From Kitasatospora sp. NBC_00374 (GTDB taxonomy: Bacteria; Actinomycetota; Actinomycetes; Streptomycetales; Streptomycetaceae), in the NCBI RefSeq assembly GCF_041434935.1, contig NZ_CP107964.1, forward strand, positions 8,229,001 to 8,293,000: 64,000 nt of DNA. Direction: 5' to 3'. Each line of letters starts with the position of its first letter. Position 1 is the stretch's first letter. The notes below the pieces were generated by a model that saw nothing but the letters and a program-made list of their open reading frames with translations, had not been told where the DNA came from and did not search any database. Position numbers and translations under genes: made by a program. This document shows, one piece after another, positions 1-9,103 of this stretch.

Positions 1-1
1 C

Positions 2-616
2 GACGGCCTGCGGTACGTGCTCGGCTCCCGTTACCTGCGGGCCCTGATGGCCTGGTCGGCCCTGGTGAACTTCGCCACCGCCGGCATCGCCTTCGTGCTC
101 GTCCTCGTCGCCGGCCGCGACCGCCCGCAGTCGCTGGGGCTGGCGTTGGCCGTGACCGCCCTGGCCGGCCTGGCCGGCGCGCTGCTGGCCCCCCGCTTCC
201 CCCGGATCTCGGACGCCCGGCTGCTGCGGGTGGTCACCGCGATGATCGTCGCCGTCGCGGGCGCCGCCGCCCTGCGGCCGTCACCCGTCGTGATGACCCT
301 CTGCACGGCGGCGATCGCGCTGGTCAGCCCGGCCGTCGTGATCCGGACCAACGCCCGGGTCCTGGGGATGGTCCCGGACGCGCTCATGGGCCGGGTGCAG
401 AGCTCCCTGCTGGTCGTCGGAGGCCTGCTCTACCCGTTCGCCACCGTGGCCACCGGCTGGCTCGACGAACGCTTCTCGGCCCGCGGCGCGATGGCCGTCC
501 TCACGGTCGTCCTCGCCGCTGTCCTCGCACTGACCTTCCTGCCCGGCCTGCGCCACCCTCCGCCGGCCGCCGAAGCCGGACCCGACGGTCTTGCGCCACG
601 GGCCCCGGCCCCGTGA
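2..616 (+). CDS. MFS exporter, C-terminal part (gene starts before the window)
   Basis: This is the 3' part of a multipass major-facilitator exporter. The frame is already open at base 2, so the GTG at base 17 is probably internal; about 204 residues are visible. Several hydrophobic helices alternate with short Arg-rich loops, and MGRVQSS (about bases 386-406) resembles the cytoplasmic-loop motif of the enterobactin-exporter-like MFS_3 group. The C-terminus is a short hydrophilic Pro/Ala tail. Substrate cannot be told. The next gene starts 162 bases downstream and looks unrelated. The family call is fairly secure; an export direction is family knowledge, not seen here. Confidence 0.8.
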   Translation, partial: DGLRYVLGSRYLRALMAWSALVNFATAGIAFVLVLVAGRDRPQSLGLALAVTALAGLAGALLAPRFPRISDARLLRVVTAMIVAVAGAAALRPSPVVMTLCTAAIALVSPAVVIRTNARVLGMVPDALMGRVQSSLLVVGGLLYPFATVATGWLDERFSARGAMAVLTVVLAAVLALTFLPGLRHPPPAAEAGPDGLAPRAPAP

Positions 617-778
617 GCTGCCAACTGAACGTCAGAAGGGCTTCGGAGAGCGTTCATTGACGTCCAGGCGGCCCGCCGAGTGGTCTCGGCCGGCCGCGGC
701 GGCGCGGCAGTCCAGCGGTGCGCAGGACGGGCGACATGATGTCGTTCCAGCTCAACGCCCACACCACGGGAGAGTTCC

Positions 779-1792
779 ATGGACCAGGCCGTCACCGACA
801 GAGGCACCTCGACGCAGGCACAGACCTCGACGCCCTACGTCTTCAGCGACTGGCAGCCATGGTACGTAGGGGTCGATCGCGCGGTGGGCACGGCCGATCT
901 CGCGTTCGATGCCGTTCCGTCGGTGCTCACCGCGCCGGTCGCGCGAAAGCAGTACGTCAACGTGCTGCGCGTCGACCTGACGAACCAGAACGTCTCCTTC
1001 TGCACCACACCGAAGGGTGGGTCGTACCAGACGTGCGGAGACACGATCACCGGATTTCTGAGCAAGGAGACGGACGTGATGGTCGCGATCAACGCGAACT
1101 TCTCCTGGTACGACGACGATGTCGCCAACGGCAACTTCTCGCTGATGGGGCTCGCCATCTCGAAGGGAAGTGTCGTGTGCGATCCCACCCAGCCGGCGCC
1201 GCCGTTGATGCAGGGCGCCGACGTGCGAGACCAGAACGACGTCGGCGCGATGGCGATGATGATCTCGGAAGGCAACGCGGTGACCTTCCAGCTCGTCACG
1301 CAGGACAATCCGGCGGATCTGTCGAATGCCTACACGGCGATCGCGGGCAGCCCGCAGCCCGCTTCGGTCCAGAGTTCGGGCAATAGCTGGCCCCCTCAGG
1401 AGCAGGTGGAGGGACAGCCGATCCTTCTGGTCGACAACGGAGTCAACCAGGCGAGACCCGAGCAGTGTCCCGTCGAGGAGATCGCCGGGCGAACCGCGGT
1501 CGGCCTGAGCGCCGACAATCAGTACCTGTACCTGGTCACGCTCGACGGGTGCGAGAACGCCGCATGGCATTACGGAGGGGGCTACTACGACATCGCGCAG
1601 TGGCTGATCATCGCCGGCGCCTCCACGGGGCTCAATCTCGACGGCGGTGGCTCCACCGCGATGGCGTGCAGCGTCGTCGACGGCGGTCCGGTCCTGATGA
1701 ACATCCCATTCGGCAAGGAGACGCAGGGGACCGCGGGCACCCAGCGCGCCGTCGGGAGCTTCTTCGGCGTGGTCACGCAGCGGCTGTCGTAG
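779..1792 (+). CDS. Phosphodiester glycosidase (NAGPA-domain) family protein
   Basis: This 337-residue protein carries the NAGPA / phosphodiester-glycosidase fold, known from the enzyme that uncovers mannose-6-phosphate and from bacterial exopolysaccharide proteins. Three family signatures are visible: AINANF (103-108), GRTAVGLS (237-244) and the Gly-rich LNLDGGGSTAM (285-295). The ATG at 779 has a good ribosome site (GGAGAG) just upstream. No signal peptide or membrane segment is visible at this start, which is unusual because relatives are normally secreted; a cytoplasmic role or non-classical export are both possible. The substrate is unknown. The gene stands alone, with a GC-rich hairpin-like stretch downstream at about 1830-1862 that could end transcription. 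Confidence 0.75.
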   Translation: MDQAVTDRGTSTQAQTSTPYVFSDWQPWYVGVDRAVGTADLAFDAVPSVLTAPVARKQYVNVLRVDLTNQNVSFCTTPKGGSYQTCGDTITGFLSKETDVMVAINANFSWYDDDVANGNFSLMGLAISKGSVVCDPTQPAPPLMQGADVRDQNDVGAMAMMISEGNAVTFQLVTQDNPADLSNAYTAIAGSPQPASVQSSGNSWPPQEQVEGQPILLVDNGVNQARPEQCPVEEIAGRTAVGLSADNQYLYLVTLDGCENAAWHYGGGYYDIAQWLIIAGASTGLNLDGGGSTAMACSVVDGGPVLMNIPFGKETQGTAGTQRAVGSFFGVVTQRLS

Positions 1793-2015
1793 TCGGGTCG
1801 AGCGATCGAGCTCGGAGGCCGGGCGATCAGGACCGGGGACCCGGGGAGGGCCCGGGGTTCCTGGGTGAAAGCCGGTCAGAATCGGCAAGTACGTTGAGTG
1901 ATCGGCCCGTTACTGCTTACGGTGGTGGGTGTCGCTCACGCGGGAGCAGGGACATCCCCTGGTGCCGGGAGCCGGTGGAGCGGCGGCCATGGCAGCGGAG
2001 AGGAGAGGTGCCGGG

Positions 2016-2162
2016 ATGGACACGACCGCGAACGGCGGAGGGCACGGTGGAGGAGACGGCAGCGGTGGCGACGGGCACCCCGGGACGCCCTGGACCCCGC
2101 CGCCCACCCCGCCGTCCCCCGACGGCTCTCCGCCCCCCGGCGACGGAGGCCACCGCAAGTGA
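2016..2162 (+). CDS. Small Asp-Gly-rich peptide, candidate RiPP precursor
   Basis: This 48-residue ORF has a strong ribosome site (AGGAGAGG, 2001-2008) seven bases before its ATG. Its stop overlaps the GTG start of the following methyltransferase by four bases (GTGA), so the two are translationally coupled. The peptide is extremely rich in Gly and Pro and contains four Asp-Gly steps (GDGS, GDGH, PDGS, GDGG), ending in GGHRK. Asp-Gly is the classic site of aspartimide and isoaspartate formation, and the next gene is related to protein-isoaspartate methyltransferases. It lacks the usual leader signatures of ATP-grasp, FxLD or lanthipeptide precursors. The ORF could be extended upstream to 1929 in frame, but the ribosome site favours 2016. 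Assignment as a substrate is inference. Confidence 0.5.
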   Translation: MDTTANGGGHGGGDGSGGDGHPGTPWTPPPTPPSPDGSPPPGDGGHRK

Positions 2163-3295
2163 CGCTCGCACCTGAGCGGGAGGAGGGCCGCCCCGCGCCG
2201 GGGCGGTCCTTCCCCGTCGCCGACGACTGGGCGCCGGCCTTCGCCGCCGTCCCGCGGTCGCTGTTCCTCCCGGACCTGGTGTGGGCGCACGACATGACCA
2301 CCGGCGCCAGCCGCCCCGTCGACCGCGCCCAGGACGGGCCCGGCTGGCTCGCCGCGGCCGCCGCGGACATCCCGGTCGTCACCCAGTGGGACGACGGCCG
2401 GCATCAGGGCGTCCTCCCCGGCACGGTGCCGACCAGCTCCGCCTCGCAGCCCTCCCTGGTCGCCTCGATGCTGGACGACCTCCGGGTCGAGGCCGGGATG
2501 CGGATCATGGAGCAGGGCACCGGCACCGGCTGGAACGCGGCGCTGCTCACCCACCGCCTCGGCGACGCCAACGTGGTCACCGTCGAGATCGACACCACGG
2601 TCTGCCGCCTGGCCCGCGCCGCACTGGAACGCGCCGGATTCCGGCCCGAGGTGGTCTTGGGCGACGGCGCGCTCGGCTGCGAACCCGGCGCCCCCTACGA
2701 CCGGATCATCGCCACCTTCGGCCTGCGCGACATCCCGTACAGCTGGATCCGGCAGACCCGGCCCGGCGGGCTGATCCTCGCCCCGTTCGGCACGCACTAC
2801 TCCAATGCCGACGCACTCGTCCGCCTCACCGTTCACGGCGACGGCACCGCGAGCGGTCCGTTCCTGCGGCCCGTCGAGTTCATGAAGATGCGCTCCCAAC
2901 GCCTCCGGTGGCCCCGGAGCCCGGCCGACGGCGGCAGCGTCGTCGAGCAGACCACCACCACCGACCTCCCGCCGCTCGGCAGGTTCGACACCTTCCCGTC
3001 GGCCGCGGGCCTGTGCCTGCGGGATGTGACGCACGCCGTCCAGCCGCACGAGGACGGTAGCCGCACCCTGTGGCTGTACTCCCTCACGGTCCCGGCGTGG
3101 GCCGCGGCGACCTTCCGCGCGGGGGAGAGCGAACACCTGGTCCGCCAGTACGGCGGCCGCCGGCTGTGGGAGGAGTTCGAGCGGACTCTCGCCTGGTGGC
3201 GCGACGCGGGCATGCCCGGCACCGACCGCTTCGGGCTCACCGTCACCCCGGACGGCTGGTACGCCTGGCTGGACGATCCCGCCCAGGCGATCTGA
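2159..3295 (+). CDS. Isoaspartyl-methyltransferase-like enzyme of RiPP-maturation type
   Basis: This 378-residue SAM-dependent methyltransferase is related to protein-L-isoaspartate O-methyltransferase. It resembles the group that accompanies ATP-grasp peptide maturases (TIGR04188-like). Visible features are AFAAVPRSLFLPD (28-40), the substrate-loop-like TSSASQPSLVA (92-102), the SAM-binding EQGTGTGWNAALL (118-130) and VEID (142-145), then a long C-terminal extension ending near WLDDP, longer than plain PIMT. I chose GTG 2159 because GGAGG lies nine bases upstream and the start overlaps the small peptide stop; the frame is open further upstream but with unlike composition. No ATP-grasp gene is present on either side, which is unusual for this subgroup. 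The expected reaction is carboxyl methylation of (iso)Asp in a peptide; the substrate may be the coupled upstream peptide. Confidence 0.75.
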   Translation: MTLAPEREEGRPAPGRSFPVADDWAPAFAAVPRSLFLPDLVWAHDMTTGASRPVDRAQDGPGWLAAAAADIPVVTQWDDGRHQGVLPGTVPTSSASQPSLVASMLDDLRVEAGMRIMEQGTGTGWNAALLTHRLGDANVVTVEIDTTVCRLARAALERAGFRPEVVLGDGALGCEPGAPYDRIIATFGLRDIPYSWIRQTRPGGLILAPFGTHYSNADALVRLTVHGDGTASGPFLRPVEFMKMRSQRLRWPRSPADGGSVVEQTTTTDLPPLGRFDTFPSAAGLCLRDVTHAVQPHEDGSRTLWLYSLTVPAWAAATFRAGESEHLVRQYGGRRLWEEFERTLAWWRDAGMPGTDRFGLTVTPDGWYAWLDDPAQAI

Positions 3296-3526
3296 CCACC
3301 CCGGACCACCCTGCCGACCACCCAGTGCTCGACGTAGTCGGCGAAACTCTGCAGGTCGGCGGCGGAAGCGGCGTAGGTGACCAGCGCGAACGCCGCCGAG
3401 GACGGCCCGGCCGAGAGCCCGCCCGTGGCGCGCGCCGGTGATCTGCGTGAAGGCGTCCATCGCCCGTCGGACGGCATGGACGAGGCCGGCACCCGTCGTG
3501 TCGGGGTGCCGGCCCAGGGCCGCCCG

Positions 3527-3757
3527 TCAGAGGAGGCCGAGCTTCTCCTGGACAGCCATGGCGAAGGCCGCGACAGCCAGGAAGGAACCCGCTGCGCAGG
3601 TGAGCGCCTCAAGGCCGGTCGCCTGAAGATGGCGCCCCAGCGTGAAGGCGGTGAGAGCGGCGACGAGGCCGCTCAGGATCGCGATGACGAGCGCCATGAC
3701 CTTGACGGTGCGGCTCGGGCCCGGAGGCGTGGACGCGGGCGGGGTGGTGGTGGTCAT
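3527..3757 (-). CDS. Small two-helix membrane protein
   Basis: This 76-residue protein has a Thr/Pro-rich N-terminus followed by two hydrophobic segments (about residues 19-40 and 49-68), the second preceded by a short Arg/His turn. A purine-rich GAAGGAC lies upstream of the ATG. It stands alone between the methyltransferase and the two-component genes, on the opposite strand to both. No family was recognised. The length, start region and hydrophobic pattern argue for a real gene, but no function can be assigned. The 231 bases between it and the methyltransferase hold nothing recognisable. Confidence 0.5.
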   Translation of the reverse strand: MTTTTPPASTPPGPSRTVKVMALVIAILSGLVAALTAFTLGRHLQATGLEALTCAAGSFLAVAAFAMAVQEKLGLL

Positions 3758-4070
3758 GAGCAGTGATCCGTCCTTCTCGTCGCTGACTCGTCCTCGGAAC
3801 GGGGGCCGGTCGGTGGACGGGCGGGGGCGGACTCAAGGGACCCGCCCGGTGGTTCGTCGCCGCTCTCCTCGTACCGGCGCAGCGGCACGGACCCGTGCGT
3901 TCCGGGTCATCCGCTCACCTCGTGCGGCCGGTGCGCCGCCGCGTCAACGCTACGGAATCCGACCATGGCTGAGGAATCGTCAAGAAGGCGATGGCCGAAG
4001 GGCCATGGCCGGCGTGGGGATGGACGGAGAGTGGATGTCGCAGGCCGGTCCGGCCTGCCACGGTGGAGTC

Positions 4071-5225
4071 ATGAATCCGCAAGCCGCTCCGCGAGAGAGC
4101 GCACAAGATCGGACCCATCGCATGCTCGTTCGAGCCCTGGCCGCACTGAGGGGCGCCCAGTTCCTGCTCTGGCTCACCGTGCTCCCGCTGCGGGCCCTTC
4201 CGGACCGCCACACCGGCATCATCGTGGGCGGCTACATCGCGGCCGCGCTCTTCGCGGCGGCGATGTTCACCGTGGGCATGCGCCGCCGCACGCTGTCGCC
4301 GCGCTGGATCGCGGCCGACGTGGCACTGGCCGTCGTGTACGCCGTGGTGGTCAGCCGCAGTTACCCGCCCGCCGACGCGGCCTCGATCACCAACTGGGTG
4401 ATCCCGCCACTGTGCGGGGTGACCGTCACCGCGGCCATCTACGGTGCTCGGTTCCGCACCGCCGCGGTGGGCGTCGTCGTCGCCTCCTGGCTGGCGGGCG
4501 CGTGGCCGGCGCTCGGCACACCCCACGGCCAGGAACTCATCTCCAACACCACCATGATGACCGTCTTCGCGGGCGTCGCAGGGCTCACCGGCCGTCTCCT
4601 GCTGCAGGCGGCCCAAGCCGCGGACAGCGCGACCGCCCGCGCGGTGGCCGCCGAGCACCAGGCCGCCCGCGCGGGGGAGCGCGCCGAACAGGCCCTGGAG
4701 TTCCACGACTCCGTCCAGCTGACGCTCGACACGATCGCAGCCGGCCGGTACTCCGCGGAGAGGAACCAGTGGCTGGCTCAGCGGGAGGCCGACTACCTCC
4801 GCGTACTGACCACCAGCCGCAAGAACGGCGACCGGGCCGAGCTCGCCACATCACTGGCCCGCATGATCCGCAACCATCCCGCCCAGGAACTGATGAGGCG
4901 CGGGGTGGAGTCCAGGATCGACGTCCTCCCCTCGGGCCTGCCGCCGGACGTCGTGGAAGCGCTGACCAAAGGAGCACGCGAAGCGCTGAACAACGTCGTC
5001 AAATACGCGCAGACGGACGAGGTCTGCGTGACGGCGGCAGCGACCGAGGGCGGCGGCGTCCGAGTGGCCGTCATCGACCAGGGCATCGGATTCGACACCG
5101 AGGCCCAACCCCCAGGACTCGGAACCACCCTCTCGATCAAACGCATCGCAGCTCTCGGCGGCGAGGCCGTCGTCGTCAGCGCGCCCGGAGAAGGAACCAC
5201 CGTGGAGCTGACATGGAACAGCTGA
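4071..5225 (+). CDS. Sensor histidine kinase, HisKA_3 / LuxR-partner type
   Basis: This 384-residue membrane sensor kinase has about five transmembrane helices in residues 25-175. A linker follows with the phospho-acceptor region EFHDSVQLTL (His212), then a HATPase domain with N-box EALNNVVKYA (304-313) and G-box DQGIGFD (336-342). This resembles the NarL/DesK type that signals to LuxR-type regulators. ATG 4071 has GGTGGAG just upstream; an in-frame ATG at 4019 is possible but less well placed. The response regulator gene starts inside the last codons of this one (13-base overlap), so the two are coupled. The sensed signal is unknown. The HATPase C-terminal Gly-rich lid is short. Confidence 0.85.
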   Translation: MNPQAAPRESAQDRTHRMLVRALAALRGAQFLLWLTVLPLRALPDRHTGIIVGGYIAAALFAAAMFTVGMRRRTLSPRWIAADVALAVVYAVVVSRSYPPADAASITNWVIPPLCGVTVTAAIYGARFRTAAVGVVVASWLAGAWPALGTPHGQELISNTTMMTVFAGVAGLTGRLLLQAAQAADSATARAVAAEHQAARAGERAEQALEFHDSVQLTLDTIAAGRYSAERNQWLAQREADYLRVLTTSRKNGDRAELATSLARMIRNHPAQELMRRGVESRIDVLPSGLPPDVVEALTKGAREALNNVVKYAQTDEVCVTAAATEGGGVRVAVIDQGIGFDTEAQPPGLGTTLSIKRIAALGGEAVVVSAPGEGTTVELTWNS

Positions 5226-5887
5226 TCAGCATCGGAGCCATCGACGACGACCGGATGGGCCTGGAGGGCAAGGCCCTGTGGTTCGAGGTCAGGAGCAACG
5301 TGCGGGTATCCGTCACAGCGGCCTCGGTCGCCGAGTTCCTCACGGCGCGACCGTCGCCCGGGATCGTCACCCTCGACCTGAACCTCGGCGACGGCACCCT
5401 GCCCGCCGACAACGTCCGCGCCCTGATCCGGGCGGGACACGAGGTCATCATCGTGACCGTGGTCCCGGAGAAGAAATGGATCATCGAGACCACCGAGGCC
5501 GGCGCGTCCGCGTACCTCACCAGCCGCGCCTGCAACCTCGACAGACTCGTCGACATCATCCAGGCCCTCGACCGCGGAGAACTGCCGACGACCGCCGAAC
5601 ACGCCTTCTGGCTGGCGCAGGACGACCGGCCCGACCGGCCCCGCCTCACCCCCACCGAAAGCCAGGTGCTGCGGCTGATCGGCGACGGGAGCAAGCAGGA
5701 GACCGTCGGACGCCGCCTGGGAATCGCCCGCAGCACGGTGGCAAGCCACCTGACGAACATCCGGGGGAAGTACAGCGACGCGGGACTTCCCTACGCCGGC
5801 GCAGCCGACTACCGCGACTGGGCGAAGCAACAGGAACTGGACCGCGACCGGCACGACCCGACGAGGAACACCGACCCCGAAGCCTGA
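5213..5887 (+). CDS. LuxR/NarL-type response regulator
   Basis: This 224-residue response regulator is paired with the kinase it overlaps. The receiver domain has the acidic pocket DDD (11-13) and the probable phospho-acceptor Asp55 in TLDLNL. The C-terminal helix-turn-helix begins at LTPTESQVL and includes the recognition segment RSTVASHLTNIRGKY, typical of GerE/LuxR domains. The start lies 13 bases inside the kinase gene. The receiver is somewhat degenerate: the usual Lys is hard to place near TSRACN, so phosphorylation may not work classically. Target genes are not evident. The final 20 residues are a charged tail. Confidence 0.85.
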   Translation: MEQLISIGAIDDDRMGLEGKALWFEVRSNVRVSVTAASVAEFLTARPSPGIVTLDLNLGDGTLPADNVRALIRAGHEVIIVTVVPEKKWIIETTEAGASAYLTSRACNLDRLVDIIQALDRGELPTTAEHAFWLAQDDRPDRPRLTPTESQVLRLIGDGSKQETVGRRLGIARSTVASHLTNIRGKYSDAGLPYAGAADYRDWAKQQELDRDRHDPTRNTDPEA

Positions 5888-5967
5888 CGGGTCACGCCTC
5901 CCGCTCCCGGCGTCCGCTGCGCTGGTGACCGGAGTGGACCGGGACCTCCCCCTGGTCGTGGACCCCT

Positions 5968-6909
5968 GTGGCCCTTGACCGCGGCGCGCTCGGCGTCGAG
6001 GCCGTGTTCCCGGCGGCGAATGGCAATGCGGCGGCGCCGGCCGGGGTGGTCGGCACCCTGCTCGCCCGGCTCGTCGCCGGCCGGGTCCAGCGGCCCGTCA
6101 CCGCGGCCGGCGCGGCCGCACGCGCACTCGGCGCCGGAGACCTGACAGTCCGCCTCCCGGTGTCCGGCCGAGACGAACTCTCCGATCTGAGTTCCTCGTT
6201 CAACCAGATGGCCGACCGCCTGGCCGAGACGATCGAGGAGCTCACCCGGCACGAGGCGCGCCGGCGGCAGTTCGTCGCGGACGTGAGTCATGAGCTGCGT
6301 ACCCCCACCGCCTCGCTCCTGGCGGCGGCGACCGCGCTGGAGTATCCAGCCACCAGGGACGGCGCCGCGTCACTGATCGCCCCTCAGCTCCGGCGGCTGG
6401 CCACGCTGACCGAGGATCTGCTGGAGATCTCGCGCATGGACGCGGGCGAGGCCACCGTGGTCCTGCAGCCGATCGATCTTGCCGACCTGGTCGCCGACGT
6501 CGTCGCCCACAGCGAGTCACCCGAGTCGGTGGCGGTCCGGACCGAAGGCGACACCGGCGCCGACGTCGATCCGCGCCGGATGCATGCCGTCGTCACCAAC
6601 CTGGTCTCCAATGCGCTGTGTCACGGCGCCGCACCGGTGGAGGTGACGGTCCGCGGGGTGGAACACGTCGTTGTCGTCCGCGTCGCCGACTCCGGGCCCG
6701 GCGTACCCGAGGAACTGCGCGAACGGGTCTTCGATCGCTTCGTACGGGCCGATCCCGCGCGCGCTTCCGGGCATGGCGCCCCGGGCGGTACCGGCAACGG
6801 GCTCGGACTGGCGATCGCGCGGGAGAATGCGCGGCTGCACCACGCCACGCTGACCCTCGCGAACGAGCCGGGCGGCGCCGTGTTCACGCTGACCGTACCG
6901 AAACGGTGA
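5968..6909 (+). pseudogene. 5'-truncated HAMP histidine kinase
   Basis: The readable part has a HAMP linker (about residues 40-90), a HisKA box DVSHELRTP (His108), then HATPase motifs TNLVSNAL, ADSGPGVP and GTGNGLGLAIA, and ends normally near FTLTVPKR. What is missing is the front half: the first transmembrane helix and the extracytoplasmic sensor. The frame opens only after a TGA at 5926. A short stretch in another frame at 5926-5978 (reading VTGVDRDLPLVVDP) looks like leftover sensor sequence. No response regulator for this OmpR-type kinase is adjacent. I infer an old deletion plus frameshift, although the remaining protein could still be made from GTG 5968 as a soluble kinase. Confidence 0.6.
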
Positions 6910-7063
6910 CAGGCCGCTTCGCGTGGCCGGCGGTCACGTGCTGTGGGGCAGGTAACGAACCCCCTGGTGCAGGACACCGCCGACCACACGGGGCCGTTCA
7001 AGCCCTGCATGCGACGGCCCCGACGCCGACGGTCAGCGCCGCGAGCCGGGCCCGAAGGGGGCG

Positions 7064-7213
7064 GGCGGCCTGCGCCGGGGCGGTGTCGGCCCCGGCGCCA
7101 CGCTCAACGCTCTGGTCGGCCCGATCGTCTACTGCGCCCTGACGGGATCGAGTATCCCCCGCGGTCTGGTGGACACCCTTGTCGAGGACGTGCTCAGGCC
7201 CCGCTCAAAGTGA
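7064..7213 (+). pseudogene. TetR-family regulator, C-terminal remnant
   Basis: A short frame ending in TGA at 7211-7213 reads RRGGVGPGATLNALVGPIVY and then CALTGSSIPRGLVDTLVEDV. This matches the closing helices of TetR regulators, where a Val/Leu-rich helix, a Tyr and a 'G.P.P..LVD.LVD..L' pattern recur. Nothing like the DNA-binding domain is present upstream, and the frame is stopped at 6953. Together with the truncated kinase just before it, this marks a deletion-scarred region from about 5.9 to 7.3 kb. Confidence 0.5.
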
Positions 7214-7320
7214 GCGAGGGCCGCCCTCGGGCCCCTGACCCCGGCGAGGCGACGGGCCGTGGAGCCCACCGGCCGCCCAGGGTGGCGAACCGGCCGTACT
7301 CCGCCTCTGGCTCAGGCCAC

Positions 7321-8772
7321 TCAGGTCACCACCTCCTCGGTCACGGTGACGGTGACGAGGCCGACGTTGTCTCCCAGGCAGCGATCCTGATCGTTGATCC
7401 GAACGAAGAGCGTTCCGTCGGCGTCGGCTGTGTACGTGCCGCCCGCAGCTTCGTGTGCCGGGAACTCGACGCCTGCGACATCAGCCACGTCGGAGCCCTC
7501 GGTACCGACGGCGGCGAGGAGTTGGCCGTACGCTCCGCTGTCGGCGATCTTGCATCCCGGGGCGACGGCGTGGTCGGTGTCTGCCGGATATCCCCGGATG
7601 CCGACCCGATCGAACATCCGGCGGTCGACTGTCCAGGAACCGGCGACCGGCTTGATCGTCACCGTCTGCCCCTTTGTGACGTGCAGTCCGGTATCCCGCC
7701 AACCTGCCGTGGTCGAGCTGACGGTGATGTCGAACCTCCGGGGGTGGAAGCTGCCACTGAGGCCGTCGGCGTACTTCAGATGCCCGCAGTCCGCCAGTTG
7801 GGTGATGATCTCGATTCCCGATCCGCAGACGCGCATCGCACCGGCCCACTCCTGTGGGGTGACTGGGTCGCCCGGTGAGGAGGCGCGCTGACCCGGCCGT
7901 CCCCCGAAGGTGGCGCAGACGGGGTCGACCTGGCCCGAGCCGCTCCAGCAGTAGGACTGGGAGCGGTCCTCCAGCTCGGCGGGCACGTAGGAGGGCTGAC
8001 GTGGTCCGAGCGCTCGGGCTGCGGCGCCGAGGGCCTGCCGAGGAGGTCCCTGACCGGGTGCTGCGTGCACGGCCGGCGAGTCGCTGTCGAACATGGGGTC
8101 GCCGAACAGCAAGACCTTGTCGATGCGAGGGTAGAGCGGCCTCAGTTCGGTGTCCGCCAGCGCGTCGCCGAGGACCCAAGCGCCCTCGGAGTAGCCCGCG
8201 ACGACGAGCCGCTGGTTCGGGCAGAGCGCGGCCTGCGTCCTGATGTGGTCAACCGCGACCTTGGCGCCGTTCAGCTCGTTGGCGTGCAGGCCCGGTGGCA
8301 GCCCGGCCTCACCGGTCAATGGCTCCGGAATACCTGCCTCGGCCCGCTTCACCTGCTCCGTCGTCACGGACGACCAGAAGACCTGCTCGAACGGAAGGGG
8401 GTCGTAGGCGCCGGCCGGTGTGGCGGACAACCACTGAACGGCGAGGTTCTCCGAACCGACTGCGTCCTGCAGTTCGGGGATGACCTTGTTCTCGAGGAAG
8501 TCGACCGTCGGCCCTGAGTCGATCGCGGGGATGACACGGACACCGCGGATCCCGATGAAGACGTACGGCCGGCAGTCCCCCTGCTGCTGGGTCTCGGCCT
8601 GGAGTCCGGACGCCGCCCCGACTGCCGGCAACTCGTTGGTGCCCCCGATGGCGATGACCAGCCCACCGACCGTCACGAGAGCCGTCACACATCGCCCGAA
8701 TCGCGAGGCGCTCCGCGGACGCGTACCGGGAGCACCCGCAGATCTGGTGCGGGGCAGGCGGAGTAGGCGCAT
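7321..8772 (-). CDS. Secreted cutinase-like serine esterase with PA-IL-like lectin domain
   Basis: This 483-residue exported hydrolase has an Arg-rich N-terminus followed by a hydrophobic segment (28-45), a signal peptide or anchor. The cutinase-type alpha/beta domain has nucleophile Ser195 in GYSEG, probable Asp283 in QVDPVC and His331 in CGHLKY, with cysteines (67, 184, 275, 286) placed for disulfides. From about residue 352 a beta-rich domain follows, with GQTVTIKP, GAYGQLLAAVG and FVRINDQDRCLGDN, resembling galactose-binding PA-IL/LecA-like domains. I chose ATG 8772, which has GGAGG six bases upstream, over a longer frame to 8850. The lectin part probably tethers the esterase to a glycan or sugar-coated polymer; the true substrate (cutin, lipid or polyester) is unknown. 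Confidence 0.75.
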   Translation of the reverse strand: MRLLRLPRTRSAGAPGTRPRSASRFGRCVTALVTVGGLVIAIGGTNELPAVGAASGLQAETQQQGDCRPYVFIGIRGVRVIPAIDSGPTVDFLENKVIPELQDAVGSENLAVQWLSATPAGAYDPLPFEQVFWSSVTTEQVKRAEAGIPEPLTGEAGLPPGLHANELNGAKVAVDHIRTQAALCPNQRLVVAGYSEGAWVLGDALADTELRPLYPRIDKVLLFGDPMFDSDSPAVHAAPGQGPPRQALGAAARALGPRQPSYVPAELEDRSQSYCWSGSGQVDPVCATFGGRPGQRASSPGDPVTPQEWAGAMRVCGSGIEIITQLADCGHLKYADGLSGSFHPRRFDITVSSTTAGWRDTGLHVTKGQTVTIKPVAGSWTVDRRMFDRVGIRGYPADTDHAVAPGCKIADSGAYGQLLAAVGTEGSDVADVAGVEFPAHEAAGGTYTADADGTLFVRINDQDRCLGDNVGLVTVTVTEEVVT

Positions 8773-9103
8773 GGCTGACCTCCGGTGAGCCCGATTCCCT
8801 GCTGAGTGGGCGCAGCGGACCCGACAGGGTAGAAGTCCCATGGCCTGCACGATGGTGCGAGGCCGCCGCCCTGTCTCCCACGCGCCGTGGGGATGGCGTC
8901 AGGTCTCCAGCATGTGCCGTTCGAAGGGCAGCGGCAAACCAAGGCGCCTGCCGGACGGGGAGGCCCCAGCGGATGCCGACCCCGAAACCCCGTGGTGCGA
9001 TGAAGAGTGGTTCGCTGCCGGGCGGCCCCACGCTCCCCACGGCGCCGGTTCACCCACGGCTCGCGGCCCCGACGACACGTCAGACTCCCGTCAGGAGAAG
9101 CTG
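8773..9103 (+). other. Divergent intergenic region, no gene seen
   Basis: These 331 bases separate the divergent esterase and Kelch genes and must hold both promoters. No convincing inverted repeat, conserved -10/-35 pair or small gene with a ribosome site was seen. Confidence 0.5.
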
